Part shown: positions 39,914 to 54,900 of the stretch, piece by piece
Layout: the number at the start of each line of letters is the position of its first letter
How positions within the stretch are numbered: position 1 is the first letter of the stretch
NCBI GenBank assembly: GCA_947172415.1
Contig: OX359199.1
Coordinates: forward strand, 6,649,884 to 6,713,883
Reading direction: 5' to 3'
From: Chondrosia reniformis
Taxonomy: Eukaryota; Porifera; Demospongiae; Chondrillida; Chondrillidae
DNA length: 64,000 bases
Position numbers and translations under genes: made by a program
Notes under the pieces: model-generated
The model's input: only the letters and a program-made list of their open reading frames with translations
Database searches by the model: none
Told to the model about the DNA's origin: nothing

Positions 39914-42900
39914 TCAGGGTTGAAGAATATCTTCATCATCATCTGTAAGAGCACACAGAAAAATAATCCATGATGGTACAGTATGTAGTAGTCACATACT
40001 TTATAGATACATGTTTGAACAGTCTACCAGTATATACAGTCTATATAGCACCTTAGTAGCCAGTTATTGTAGAAATTGGCCAGATTGAGGTTGTTTCAAT
40101 ATCGCCCATTGTGTACCACTTGTATACATTGGTACTGTTGTAGATCACAGATGATGTCATCAGTATAGTTACTATATATATATATATACTAGTAATTATA
40201 AACAAACTGGAAAAATGGACGTGTGGCTCTTCGTCCTCCGCTGGGTTAACCTGCTGGTATTGGGCCCCCTGATGCATCCTGCTGTAATTGCTTCGCATCC
40301 TGGCATACCTCCTAAATGTATAAAGTAATTGTAGTGATAACTGTGATAACTGGGTGGACCTTTATATAGGACTTAGCACTTCACTGCATTCCGCGAGGAC
40401 TGCCAGTGTCAGTGTACTGATTCAGATACATAATAATATTCATATCTCTGTCATGACACTATGCACATTAGCAATAGCCTACGGGAGGTAGTTATGTACA
40501 TACCTGAGAGAAAACACAACAACAACAGCCAGAATGATCACAATAGTGATCAGGAGAAGGACCAGGACAGCAAACACCACACCAAGTGCCAAAACTTTGG
40601 ATGAACTATCGGAAGATGAACATTTGTAGTTGATTGGGTCCAGTTCATCCGTGTCTCCACCCTCGCAGTGATCACCAGCAATTTTACGATATCTGTAGCA
40701 AATATTAAATCACATTACTGTTCTTTATGTGTAGATCACTATTGCAATCTAAACTATATATAGATCATCATTCATACAGTGACTACATTGTATTATGTAT
40801 CTGCCTCACCCTGATGGTGCATAGATGTTCCCATTCTCACAGGAAGGCTCAGCAAGTGCTACATCGGAGTCTCTAACACAACTCCCACCCATCTCATTCT
40901 CTCTCCTGTACCCCCAGTCACTAAGTGAATAAGTACATCAACCTCTCAATAATAACCTTCATGTTGCAGTCTCACTAAATAATTTTGAATAGCTTGATCT
41001 TCCTTGTCTAATACTTGATTTAGGCTTACCATTCATAATCATTTTCTGTGCAAGGACACGTTTGAGTTACGATATTACGATCAAAATCTCCTCCATTAAA
41101 ACAACATCTGTTAATCTTTCTTCGATCTATTTTAAGAGTCTCTCCAAACAGGCATGCAGAATTCTCTATTCGCTATGCAGAAAATCAACAATGTATACAG
41201 ATTAAAATCTCCCAGCCTGAATACAATAACTAAAATACAAAGACATGAAATAAGAAGATAAACAGAAAAAAATCTTGTACCTACTTAATTAACTCATAGA
41301 TGTAGATATTTTAAATGTGTTGTTAATGTCCAGCAAAGTGACTGAATTATTCTAATTTTGCATACAAGATATTTAAACAAACAGTGTCACATTAGCAATA
41401 CACAGTTACAGAAGAAGACCACATAGGGCTGTGGGGCTGGCAGAGTGAGGTCTAAAATGGAAGACCACATAGGGCTGTGGGGCTGGCAGAGTGAGGTCTA
41501 AAATGGAAGACTACATAGGGCTGTGGGGCTGGCAGAGTGAGGTCTAAAATGGAAGACCACATAGGGCTGTGGGGCTGGCAGAGTGAGGTCTAAAATGGAA
41601 GACCACATAGGGCTGTGGGGCTGGCAGAGTGAGGTCTAAAATGGAAGACTACATAGGGCTGTGGGGCTGGCAGAGTGAGGTCTAAAATGGAAGACCACAT
41701 AGGGCTGTGGGGCTGGCAGAGTGAGGTCTAAAATGGAAGACTACATAGGGCTGTGGGGCTGGCAGAGTGAGGTCTAAAATGGAAGACTACATAGGGCTGT
41801 GGGGCTGGCAGAGTGAGGTCTAGCAGGAGGTCTGATATACCTACCTCATTCCATGGTTCCCAAATATAGTAATCGTCTTTGCCACACTTCTTCTCAAAGG
41901 CATTAGTAAAATTGAGCTTAATCACAATCCACTTTGAGCCCGGAGCCGTTCCAAAGAGACTATGTACGCATGTGTTGGAGTGTATATACACATTAAAATA
42001 CTGCAAATATTATATGTATATACTACATATGTACTGTATATATCTAGAAAATATGACTTGTACATCCAGAAATTAAATAGAGTTGTATATATCTTTACCA
42101 GTATTTACATAACCAGAATATTTTATGTCCATTGACTGGTACCATACCATACACAGAGGTGAAATAAGGATATTAATTGAGTGTTTTGCAGAGGTGAAAG
42201 TTGTGCAAATTAAATAATACAATGTTTGTATACTGCATACACAGCAGATTACTACATAGAATGCTCAGCTCACAGAGAAGTGACAGAGGTCTCCCCTGGC
42301 TCTGTTATGACACCCCATACGGTCACATCTTGTCCCCCAAAGTTGTGGACCCTCCAACTGAGTCCCTCTGTACAAGTATACTTAATCTCGCTAGAGCGAT
42401 TGTGATGGTAATCTTTGGCAGCTAATATGATGCCTCCAAAATCCATTAGATTCACACCCCAGCTGTCAGACAATGTCTACACTCAAGAAAGACAACAAAT
42501 TTACAACTATAACAATGGGTAATGCGATATTATTATCCAATAATGCCCCGTACCATCTTCCACCTTCATCAAACTTAATTCATGACATTAGACACCAGGG
42601 GATAAATTAAGAGAAAGCGACTAATTGACTATATACAATGATGTCATTACCCCAAATAAGAACATACGAGTAATACAATATACAAAAGAGAACCGATTAG
42701 ATTAATAATTAAATGAAGTATTAAACAACACACAGACGATTACCTTGTCCCAATTAATACCTCCGTCTCTTGAAATAAAAAGATCGGGTTCTTTAGCCAA
42801 CTTGGAACCAGCAGTTCCTGGAACAAGAGGTAATTCTTATAATAATGCAAATTAGTTCTTTCTATGACATTCAAAGATCTTGATTATGTTACTATTCTCA

Positions 42901-45900
42901 AGTGATATAAGAGTGAAAGAATTAAGCAACAGCCAACCCATAATTGGGTAATTTCTCTTTGGATCAGAATTAAAGGTTTTTTATGCAAAATGTACATCTT
43001 TTGTCATGCATTGAGCAAATGATACCAGTCCTTCTCAAGAGAGGGGTTTTACCCACTGTGGTGAGACTCACCATGGGCCAGGATGATTCCAGGCACTGTG
43101 TCCCACGAGGCTACTCCAAGTCGAAAGTAATCACTTGTAGACATGTGAAAATGGAGGGAGCAGAGGGGCTGTAATGAAAAGAGAAATTACAGACATTCAC
43201 ATCCTAGCAAGGTGTGAAAAAAGTCTTCTTCTCTCAGGAGTATACAGAGAAGTGAAGCTGTAATGCCAAGTTAGGTCACTCACTAGAAGATCTTCGATGC
43301 TAATATATATACTGCCTACTTAAAAGAAAACTTAAGTTGACATTTAGCAAACAACATGGCAAAATGGGCACTTTGCTAGCTAAATGAAATTATCGCCCAT
43401 TAACTGGTATTACAGTATATATAGGTACTGGCTTGTGAGAGGATAATATCAATTATATTTCTCTAGTTGCCTCAGCTAAACAATCATGACCAGTGGCAAT
43501 TCAAAAACAAAACAAAACGCATACTGTAGTAGGCAGCATCTGCAGGGAGCTAATTTAGGAAATTTTAAAAGGTACCACTGTCACACAACATAGCTAAGGA
43601 CAGTCTAACCAAGGCCCTGTGTGTGAAAGTGGGCAAGGTATTTTGCTGAGATTGTTAATTTGCAAGTTTGTAAAAGTGTTATGTTCTCAAGAAAGGAAGT
43701 GGTCGTTAATACCAATGTTCTTATGTTCTGAGATTGACTGCTAAAATGTCATAAAACGTGATCATCATCCAGATGGTCAGATGGTCATTCTTGGCTTCAA
43801 TGGGATGCCTCAACAACAACTTGCAAAACAGGTGCTTATAATTATGTACTCTTCAAAATGGGTCTAGCCTACGTACAAATGGGTCTAGCCTATGTATTCA
43901 AAGGAGAAAATCAGTCTAGCCTACGTACAAATGGGTCTAGCTTACGTACTTAAAGGTACAAAATGGGTCTAGCTTTTGTATGCAATAGATTTTGAGTTAT
44001 TCCAGACAGAGCATTTATGATGTTTGAATGTGAGTTCAATGCCTTTATACTTCAATATACACTTACTGGCTCACACAACACTCCATTTTCATCAAAGGTG
44101 TTAGCTGGGGGGCGGATGAGTTCCCATTCTGCTCCGCCATCAAATGAAATGAGACTACGAAGATTATCAGTTGTTCCAGTATGACTAGAGATCCTTTGGT
44201 TAGCAATAAATGTTCCAGGAATACCTTCAATCTATAGAAGAAATCATTTATCAAATAACACTAATTTAATGAGTTTCATTATTATTTCACTGCTATTTTT
44301 CCTATTAACTAATCCTACTAATAATATTATTAATTATTTCATGTGTATCTTTCCTGTACATTTAGCAGTTTATCAGCATCTAGTTATTGCAACCACATAT
44401 TATATCAAATTATTTGAAAATTCAAAAAACTACTTTAAAACTATTATCCATAACATACTTACAGTAATAATAATTATAATCAAACTACTTCAAAAGCAGT
44501 TCCCGACCTTGGATTTCAAATTACATTCTTGAAATTTCAGAAGTGCTTAACAACCACACTAGTAGTCATGGACACAGCTAGACAGCAACCAACCAACAGG
44601 ATCTCAGCGCTTCTTTTAGAAATATCACAAGGGAGAGGGGATACAATATACAGACCCTAGCCGTGAAAATAAAATGGCTAGTACCCTAGGACCATGTGTT
44701 ATATCACCCTGCTCCCGAATAGGATATGTACACAATTAGCAGATGGACCTTGAGGAGAACCAGCTGGTATAACTTATTATTTTAGATTCAAAGGATAGAG
44801 AGACCTCCTGAAAATGGTACATAAACCTTCATAAGGCTACACGTGATCTTTTGGCATCCCTTTCAATGTTGCCTACTTGTCTGCTTATATTAAGATTAGC
44901 TAATCATCCTGCAATACAATCGTGTCAGTGAGATATTCTATAGCTTTGTACTTAATGATACCCTGAATAATGTCAATCAATTCAGACTATATGGCAATGC
45001 ACACAAACACTAGTACACATAACCTGCGATTATTAATAAACCGATAAACATGCATTCATTTACCAAGAGTCTATTATGAATATAAAAACTAATGTAGTTA
45101 CTGACAAATGAAGATCTGCATAGAGTACACGCCCAACTGAACACACCCACTTAACATGCAGGCTCCCAGCTTGCAATCTAATCTGTCAAACAATTCATTT
45201 AATCACATTCAAGATCAGACCATGCAGCAATGAAAGGGTACATCATGGAATATTGTTATCCGATCCAAGATCCTCCATATGGCCAAAATTAGCGAACATT
45301 CTTACTAATTAGTGGCCAAAGACTTTCAATGCCCCCCTGTCTGATATTTTCTAACTGATACCTACTATATACACCTAGCAACCATCATACCTATAGCAAC
45401 CTTCATACCTATAGCAACCTTCTCTGCTACCTATATACCTATAGCAACCTTCACTGCTACCTATATACCTATAGCAACCTTCACTGCTACCTATATACCT
45501 ATAGCAACCTTCACTGCTACCTACGTATATACCTATAGCAACCTTCACTGCTACCTATATACCTATAGCAACCTTCACTGCTACCTATATACCTATAGCA
45601 ACCTTCACTGCTACCTATATACCTATAGCAACCTTCACTGCTACCTATATACCTAATGACCTTATATACCTATAGTGCAACTTAAATGCAACACAAACTT
45701 AAATACCAATTACTTAATAATAATACTTAATCTATCCTTCCACTCACCTCTTCTAGGTCATAGAAGCTAATGTCATTAGCTTTTTCTAGCACCAAATTCT
45801 CCAAAGACAGAGAATAAGAGGAGCCAGTGTCGTCTGACAAGTAGACATTATAGTAATCTTCACCTGTATCGGATCCATGAGCCACTATCACCATGGCCTG

Positions 45901-48900
45901 ATGATCTCGAACAATATCAATGTCATAACTCTATAGGAATGATGATGCAATCGGTACACTTTGCATGAACAGGCGGAAGCAAAGGAGGAAAATACACATA
46001 ATAGGCCTGACATCATGCAGCTGTTTGTTCCAGCCATATCACCTGGCTCTGTCATTCCTAATATTAATTTACTAACTTGGAACTGAAAATGATTAGTTAC
46101 TTCATGTACATATTAACTTTCATTACACATTTGTCACAAATCAATCAAGCCATTGTAATTAAACTCAACGAACAGTTGATACGACAAACCTTGTGTCCTT
46201 CTGGAATGGGAATCTTGGCTTTCTGAAAAGGATTGCGGTGAGCACTCACAAAAAGAGATTTGCTATCATCAGCATTTGTTTTCTAAATTAAAAAATACAT
46301 AAAAATGTTTTCTTTTTACATTGTCTCAACAATCAAAGGTCTAGACCCTCTCCCCACCTGTTATGATAAATAGAAGCCCAATTTTCTAAACTCAGTGACA
46401 GAGATGCAGAACTAATCCTTAAACAATGTGGTTAGACAAATAGTGCCATTAACCTGGAACAGAAGTGGTTGTTGTATGGAGACGTACTGCTAATATTACA
46501 TGCTACCAATTAAGATATCCATGGTAACTTGTTAAAAGATTATAAGTTGAAAAGCATCTCATTAGACTCATAATGTGTTAATTAGTTATCCCTTTAAAAC
46601 AATAGGATGGTAAGAAGTGTTTTCTCTCTTCCCCAGCCATATGGCTTAAAGGAACATTTCTAGCGTCCTATATCACTTAGCACTTCAGCATTGAGGCTAT
46701 TATTTGAATGAGGAAGAAAGCTACCGTAACAGGTAGCTTAACATCAAACCAATTAAACTCGTTACTTGGTTCATATATATATTTAATTAATGTCAAATAT
46801 TATTTCAAAGAGAATAAATTAAAAACATCAGTTAAAACAGGTACGTTATTTATTGTTTACAATTAACTTCAATTAAACTTTTAATTGAAGCAAATAAATT
46901 AATCATTTAGCAACTAAGTCATTGATTTGCCAATTCATTAAGAAACAGACCATGTTAATGAAAACAATATATACAACAAGAAATAATTTGTAAACATTGT
47001 TCTCATAACATACAGAATTGTAATTGTGTTGATTCACAAAATGTATGTGTTTCCTTGTATGAACAACTCCTTGGCGATATAGCCATCTGGTTTGTATTAT
47101 GTTACACTGGTGTTACCATGTATACAAGCTTGGATACGATTGCCAGGTTGCAACCGCCAAACAAGGTACAACAACTATATTACAAAGGATATTTACACTG
47201 ATGAGAAGTTAAATGGTACAACCTCCAATTATCTCTAATCAGTAATGCATGTGTATGCAAAGCTACATGCAAATATAGAAGTGCTATATATACGTATATA
47301 CAGACGAATGTAAGGCAATATATTCACCTGAAAATATACATTTATGTCAAATATAACTTCTAAGGGTGCAAATCTTCTCAATTATATCAAAAACACACTT
47401 CCTTTTCGAACAGCTTACCTCTGCAAATATAAATTGCTTGTTTATAACAAAGTAATCTATTATTCCCAAATTTGAATCAAATTCTGCAGCTCCAGCCAGG
47501 CCAGGTATTACTGAGTCTCGATACAGCCTACCATCTAAGAGAGAGAGAGGGGTCATAGCAAACAAATGAAAATTATTGAGCTCCAGCCAAACTGATCCTC
47601 CTATAATCAAACAATTCCTCAGGAATGTCTACCTTCAATAACACTCTTTATAACTTTAATCAAAAGGATATTTTAATTTTCTCAACTAAAAGGGGGAGAC
47701 AAGAACACCTGAACCTTTTACTAACTCTGAAGGCTCCAATAACTAACTACAGATGGTATGACTGTCCAACGGAAAACACAGTCGCAAATTACAAAGAAAA
47801 GCTTGTTCAGATGGTAATAGATATTTGGCAAACAGGTAGAGGATTTGACAGAAATACACCTTGAGTTTAGTAATACAGTAATTGCCCACACGAATGCGAT
47901 GAAAGCTCTAGCAGGTCTGCTTTGTATTGGAAGCTTTTGATGATAAAGTAACAGTATTATTAATATAAATGTGGTTGCCCTGGATACAACCATCACATAG
48001 CAATCCCAGCAAGACTGAAACTAGATAAAAGATTCACTTAGCAGAATTTCAGTTACATTAATAGGCACATTAATTGTTGCTATTTACGTAAGTAGCCATA
48101 TTCCCAAAAGCAAGCATAGCTTAATTAGTTTATAGAGACACTTCATTAATTAGGGAGTGGATACAGACTCTACCGCTCACCAATCAAGATCATCACAGAC
48201 AGATATACCATTCCATTCAAATGAGAATCGACAATGGCAACAAACTATTGTTACACTCCCACCTAGCGTTATACCACATCAATAAGTGGTAACAAACATA
48301 TATGATAATAGTAATGGGATATAGCACATAATAGATACCTATCTGGTAGATTGCACAGACGCTATTTCTTGAATCAACATTCTTTACTTCAGATAACAAT
48401 GATAAAATGCAATTTTCAATGTATATGATAATACAAATGTTTTATTAGGTGACAATTTGGATACTGGACAACTAACTGAACTCAATACTTGCAGCCATAG
48501 CAATTCAAATTGATAAACTTACCAATTCCTTTATAATAAAAGGTTGCATTGGATTTAGTTTGGAGAGTCTGGGACAACTCGTACTGAGGTGTTTCCCTGT
48601 GAAGGAGAGAGCAGATACCTATGGGGTGGATTGTAGCACATTTTTTTCATTAAAACAACAAACAATAATTGGTCTGAGCATGGTAATAGAGAATGCTTTG
48701 GACACCACAAATCAGCAGCATAAAAAATAGAGTATCAATTCCCCTCCTCAGCTGCTATATGTATCTATCACTCTTTGACAAGTGAAACGATAGAGGCCTT
48801 AAGGATTAAACAGGATTGTAAAGCTTGCAATATTAAAATATGACTCTCAATTTACACATTAACTCAATACACTCCTCAGAAGATTTAAGGGGGGAGGACA

Positions 48901-51900
48901 GAAACACTCTGCCTTGCCTAGACAGATTCTTTGCCTTAAAAGGCAACATCACACCTATTCAGAGCTGTTAATGGCCCACACAAATTTACAATCTCATGTG
49001 TGATCCTTTAGAAGTACCCTAGTATCACCTTTCAAAATAAAAACTGACACCTAGCCCTGCATAATTGTTTTAACCCCTCTATTGCCAAGTTACAATTATC
49101 CACATGATTAGTTGAAGATACTATGTATGCACACTGAATTGCTTAATACATTATTATGGAATCTATAATAGCTACGTATGAATACACAAATAGCGATATT
49201 ATCAGCAGTCTTTGTTTTCCAATACTCAAATTTAGTTCAAATACAATTCGCTGTATAAATAAGTTATGCAATGTATAATACAACTGAAATGTCCTGTTAT
49301 GGGCAGTCAGTAGTTCACATAACACAATCCTCATGCAATGTCTAAGTACAATTAAAGCAATACAGCACAGTAATTTTCATTGTTAAAAATATTTTTATGG
49401 TTGGCTCGTTCTTCACTTGTGCAAACCAAGAATTGCAGTTGGCTAAGATCACGAAACACTTTCACATGAAAATTTCCGAATTACAGTATGTATGTATAAT
49501 AATTCTTCAAGGAAGCGATTCTTGATATCTGTTCTTACCAATAATACTGGTCTCCAATGCCTTCTCTTCGCGCCACCCATGTTCTGGAACCATCAATACT
49601 GACATACAGGTCACCCTGAATAAAGGCAGTGTTACTCATTGATGGCTGACTATCATGTGACTATCATGTGACTATCATATGACTATCATGTGACAAGTCA
49701 ATAGCTCATTTAAAATGATTTCAAGTAGTGAACCATAAAGTTGTATTCAAAAGAGGAATTTTAACCTTATTAGAACAATTTGTTTCAAACAATCAATAAT
49801 GTCATTAACCTCTTAACTAGTCCATTCATTTCCAAACTTCCCAAGTACCCAAGTAGTCAAATTTGATTCATCCTTAGCCTATAGTCTAACAGTAACCTAT
49901 CCCCCCTTGTTACCACGCACAAGAAACAAGGTCAGGAGTTCCTGCAAACAAGTTGCAGAGGGTTCAGTAATCCACAACTACATACGACCACTCGAATCAA
50001 TTACACTCCCAATACACAGGCTTGCCTCCAACCAGTGAAAGGTCACTCTGGCTTGATTGAGGGCTGAAGATTAAATATGAATTGCTATACTGTACCCAGT
50101 GATTAAATTTCAGAATTATCACATGCCAATTTATTACATTACCATTGTCATGTCAGGACAATAGTAGACGTACTTTATGGTCAGCATGCATATAGGTAGG
50201 TACACTAATGTGATTTGAGAACAGGACACGGTAACTAGCCTTAAACTAATCCATCAGGCCATTTAACCAATCAAATTGCTGCCAATCCTTTCAAAAATAC
50301 CGACCAATCTTTACAGATAATGGAGAACAATTGAAAACACTTACTCTTTTAGCATTACAGTCTCCCTTCTCCTTGGGGCGGAAGGCAAGAGATAGGTTGA
50401 CCACTGATTCATGGAACTTGATGGTCTTTGGATCAATATCTACTTGGTATCTATTGTACGTATTCCCTTCATTCACTGTTATATACACAACATAGTCTGA
50501 AGAGTGAATTAAGATTAACTAAAAAGGCAGAAAGAAAACAAACTTATAATTTCATGACAACTTAATGTATCAGGCTATGTGAATATTGAGCCCCAGAATC
50601 ATATTAACACTAATAGTTTGAGTGTTAATATGATTCTGGGACAAAGACTAAAACTATTTTGGCAATGAAATGCAAAGTTTTTAACAACGTAATTATTCAT
50701 AAATGTTTTGATATAGTATTAATTATGCAGAGAGAGAGTCTGTCATGAATCGCTGGTACTTTTTATTATCCAGTGGGCACCATGTTATTTTGTGAAAAGA
50801 CGTCGCCCTTACCTCTTTATTGTCTGCTGGATTGATATAAATGTCAGGCCATAAAGTGATAGAGCCAAAACCTGGGAGGGTCTCTTCTCTGAAGGTACTT
50901 CCATCATTCGTTGACCTAATGCAGTAATAAGGTAAAATTTAGACTACCACTTGCAAGAGTACTACAGCGAACAAGTTCAATAATCAGTCACCCTGTTACA
51001 GAAGAGCATTCAGAACAAGGTTAAAACAGCCTATCGGTAATATAATCTTTTATAACTTAAACACCCACAACTAACACAAGAGTATATCCGACTTTGACCT
51101 CTCTCCTACTGAACCATCATGGGAAAGCAGTAGTACACTTTCTTTAGCACCTCTGTCAGGACATCACTTCCTGCTGAGGCCAAGACTACCTAGGCCACGC
51201 ATTCACAGCATTTGTTATTAATTCAGTAACAATTAACTGTATCGATCTCTTTACTACTATTATTATTGAACTTAATTGACTTAATTTATTATATAATTTT
51301 TAAATTGTTTTTATATACGTACACTTTTCAGTTCCTGTAATTTGGTATTTATTGCTGGCCTATTATATCATCCTCAATATTTCTTGTATATGAAAAATCT
51401 AAGATACCATTTTCCTACATGCTATATGCCTATTCTGTAAAAAGAGCCTATAGGGGAATTAAACCTAAAGAGAGCTTTAGATGAAGATACAGGAGTCTTT
51501 TCTTCCTTCTTTTCCCTTCTTTCATCTTCTTCTCCACTGGGTCAGACAGCCGTTTCTGGGAATTCCACCCTTCATCAGTGATCCTAGGAGTCTTTGTCTT
51601 TTTCTTTATATTGATCTTCTGTGAATCCTTGGCATATGAACACAATTAGACCTTCCATTGCTATCCCACCTCTCATGTTTCTTATCTTATTCTCATCTCT
51701 CATCCTATCCTACATATATTTCACCCCAATATGTAGTACTGGGTGCCTGGAATAGTAGCCAACAGCTGAAGGCCTCCCAATTCTAAATAAGATACGTACT
51801 TGACTCTAAACGCATTTAATGATTACAATATTGTGGTTTTCAGAACTAAGAAACACTTTTGGAGTTGAAAGACTTAAACTTCATGTGTTTGTAATAATAA

Positions 51901-54900
51901 AAACGAAAAAAACCGTGTCATCCCTACATAGGGAGTACTACCGTACTCCCTGATAAGATTCATATTCCAAATATAAAGCTCCATGGTACAACTTAACTGA
52001 AAACTGCATATTCCTAGCTATTTCCCCAAAGTGTACAGGAACCGCCCCCAAGTGTACAGGAACCGCCCCCAAGTGTACAGGAACCGCCCCGAAGTGTACA
52101 GGAACCACCCCAAAGTGTACAGGAACCACCCCCAAGTGTACAGGAACCACCCCCAAGTGTACAGGAACCACCCCCAAGTGTACAGGAACCGCCCCGAAGT
52201 GTACAGGAACCACCCCCAAGTGTACAGGAACCGCCCCGAAGTGTACAGGAACCGCCCCAAAGTGTACAGGAACCACCCCCAAGTGTACAGGAACCGCCCC
52301 CAAGCAGATAAACACAATACAAGAGATAGACAGAGAGATTGACAGCTAAATTAATCTTGCCATGCCAAATGTATAATATACATGCCAGGTCAGCAGTAAA
52401 TGACATACCATGCGATACATTCAATACATGAGTAACCACTTTCCTACAAACTACATCCATTTTACAGTAAAAGGCCTATAGGGAACTAAAAGTGAGAGCT
52501 TTGAATGAAGATATAGGAGTCCTACCTAGCAGTTTCCGGGAATACCACCCTTTATCAGTGACCCTGAAAATCTTTCTTTTTGTATCCTTAGATTCTGTCA
52601 CAGAGTGTTGTCAATGGCTGGTCATTAAAGGCATTGACTTAAGTAGATAATTACATTTAATGCCTAAAATACCAGAACTCTATTCTGTCACACTTCTTCC
52701 ATGTTGAATGCACCACAAATTACCCTCAATAACTGCTTGTTCGATTTAAAGTACTAGAGTTACATTTAACATGTAATGTGACAACAATTACTAGGGTCAA
52801 AAATTAGAAATTAATATTATTACAGAATTATACTAAAATGTAGGGTTTATCAAATAAGTCAAAATGGCTAGCTGGTGTACTACCTATAAATTATAATTAA
52901 ATTTACAAATGATATTAAAATGGTATGAAAGAAGTCGGTTATATATGCATAAATACATACATCCCTAAAACTCTCATACCAGAGGCAAAATATAGTTCAT
53001 ATACATAAAGTGCTGTTGACACTAGTTTCTACAGCGACTTACACTTGTAGAGGTACGCCCTTAGAACAGTAAACCGGATTAATAAACAGTAAAGGGATGA
53101 GATAGAAGTTACAGTATTCGCCTCTCCTCCAGTTTTAATAAATCTTCCATTAACTTACACGATAAGTAAATTGGAAGTGTGGAAAATACCATGATCACCT
53201 TAATTACTTATCTCATTTCGTTAAAGTTAAAATTTTATCAAAGCAATGCATGCTTACCTGTACAGCGAGCTTGAAGGAACACCTATGCAACCAATTCTAT
53301 CCACTTGCAGTTCAAATGTTAACACAAAGACAACCTACATGTAAGAAGAGATGAGTAACTAAGCCATCAAAACAGATACACAGACATTTTGGATTCCTTC
53401 ATTTAGAAAATCATGGCATGATCTAATAATCTTCATACAAAACAAAGCTTTATGCAAGTTTAGACAAGAGCCTAACAATCCTTCTCTCACTTTGTTATTT
53501 AGTATAACATTTGTTAATCTGATAAAAATAACTTTAATGATAAGCAATTTAATAAAAACTAGTTTAATTTTTGGGTTTTGGTGTATATTATAGTTTAAAG
53601 GAGATTTATTTCCTACAATTATGCAAATTTCATTCAGTTTGTAGCTAAACTTGCTCCTATGTCTTAAAGAGGCTATAATGTGCTAATAAGTGATATTCTC
53701 TACTTCCTTCGCCTCATTAGGGAGAACAATGGACACCTTGAAAGTCATACCACACCTCTCATTTAGCAGTAATAAGCTTATAATTTGATTATTTGTAATA
53801 TCTAAGAGGTTCAGCTGCGGGGAAACAAGAACAATAGTAGTCAAACACTTCTTATTTGAGAAAGTACAGTTCCGCTTTCAAATTACATTAATAATATTTT
53901 TAATATACACTACAGAAATACAATATAAATTTATACATGGATATGCCTGATGTATATCTAACCCTAGCTGTTCATCTTTACAGAATGATCTCCTTGTACA
54001 AGGAGGCCATATTTGAAAGTGCATAGCAGAGATAAGAAGAAATATTCAGGTGGCAATATTCATCCAGTATAATAGCCTTAAGTCTCTACCCAATACCAAA
54101 ATACTTGGCTCCTCTCATGTTGTCACACAACAGCTAACTTTAAACCTTTTTCCTTAATGCTAGTTTGTACTATCCTCGTCATTTTAGCTGATGAGGACTC
54201 ATAAGATGGCAGAAAGGCCCAGTTGTGTTCTCCTACCACCCCCTAGGAGAACCCTGGTAGATAAGTTCAGAAATGTAGTACCAGGACTACAATACCTCAT
54301 ATAAGAGACGACGCTAACAAGCTAACACATTTTCAATTTAATCATTAATGTGAATTCCTAGCTCGTTTCATCTGATGTCTACCAGTCCCTCCCAGTTTAG
54401 TTACCTTGAACTTGTGAATAACGGATCTTACTTACATCTTAACAATTAATTCAATCCTTTATACAGTCTGGAATGTCTATGGCTGGACTAAGACATTCTG
54501 AGTGGGCATTGTTTTGTTTAAGAGGTTTGAAAGGTTAGAAAATACTATTATTAAAGACATTAAATATGACACACCCAAATGCCAATAAATCTGGTGTCTG
54601 GAATAATGGATCCCTTGCTGATAAATGGGATCCTTGATCAATTGAGTGATTAATCTAATTAATAAGTAGTTCAATTATACTATATACAATACATTTAATT
54701 GGGTTACAATCGAAGAACATTCCTTGGCTACCGTGTTAATACCGGGTTTCAGTACCGGAGTTACATATCCCAATAAAGATTTTTACATACAGATAACATT
54801 ACATATTGAGTACAAAATATATATTCAACTGTTTTATGCATACATTGAAATCATGTACTTTCGGGGGACGTTAAATAAGGAAAGTAAGGAAAATAGGTAT

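Noticed and set aside
33665..45655. Arrays at 33665, 34088, 41412 and 45370 as possible CRISPR arrays
   Set aside because: Units are directly adjacent with no unique spacers, in introns of an animal genome; they are minisatellites.
47347..47610. Stand-alone minus-strand gene of 87 residues
   Set aside because: The conserved part (RLYRDSVIPGLAGAAEF) is a sortilin exon; the rest is intron read-through.
52014..52460. Four overlapping open frames with GGGSCTL or YRNRPQV type repeats
   Set aside because: Produced by the 21-bp minisatellite in all frames; no splice-consistent exon and it lies in a sortilin intron.
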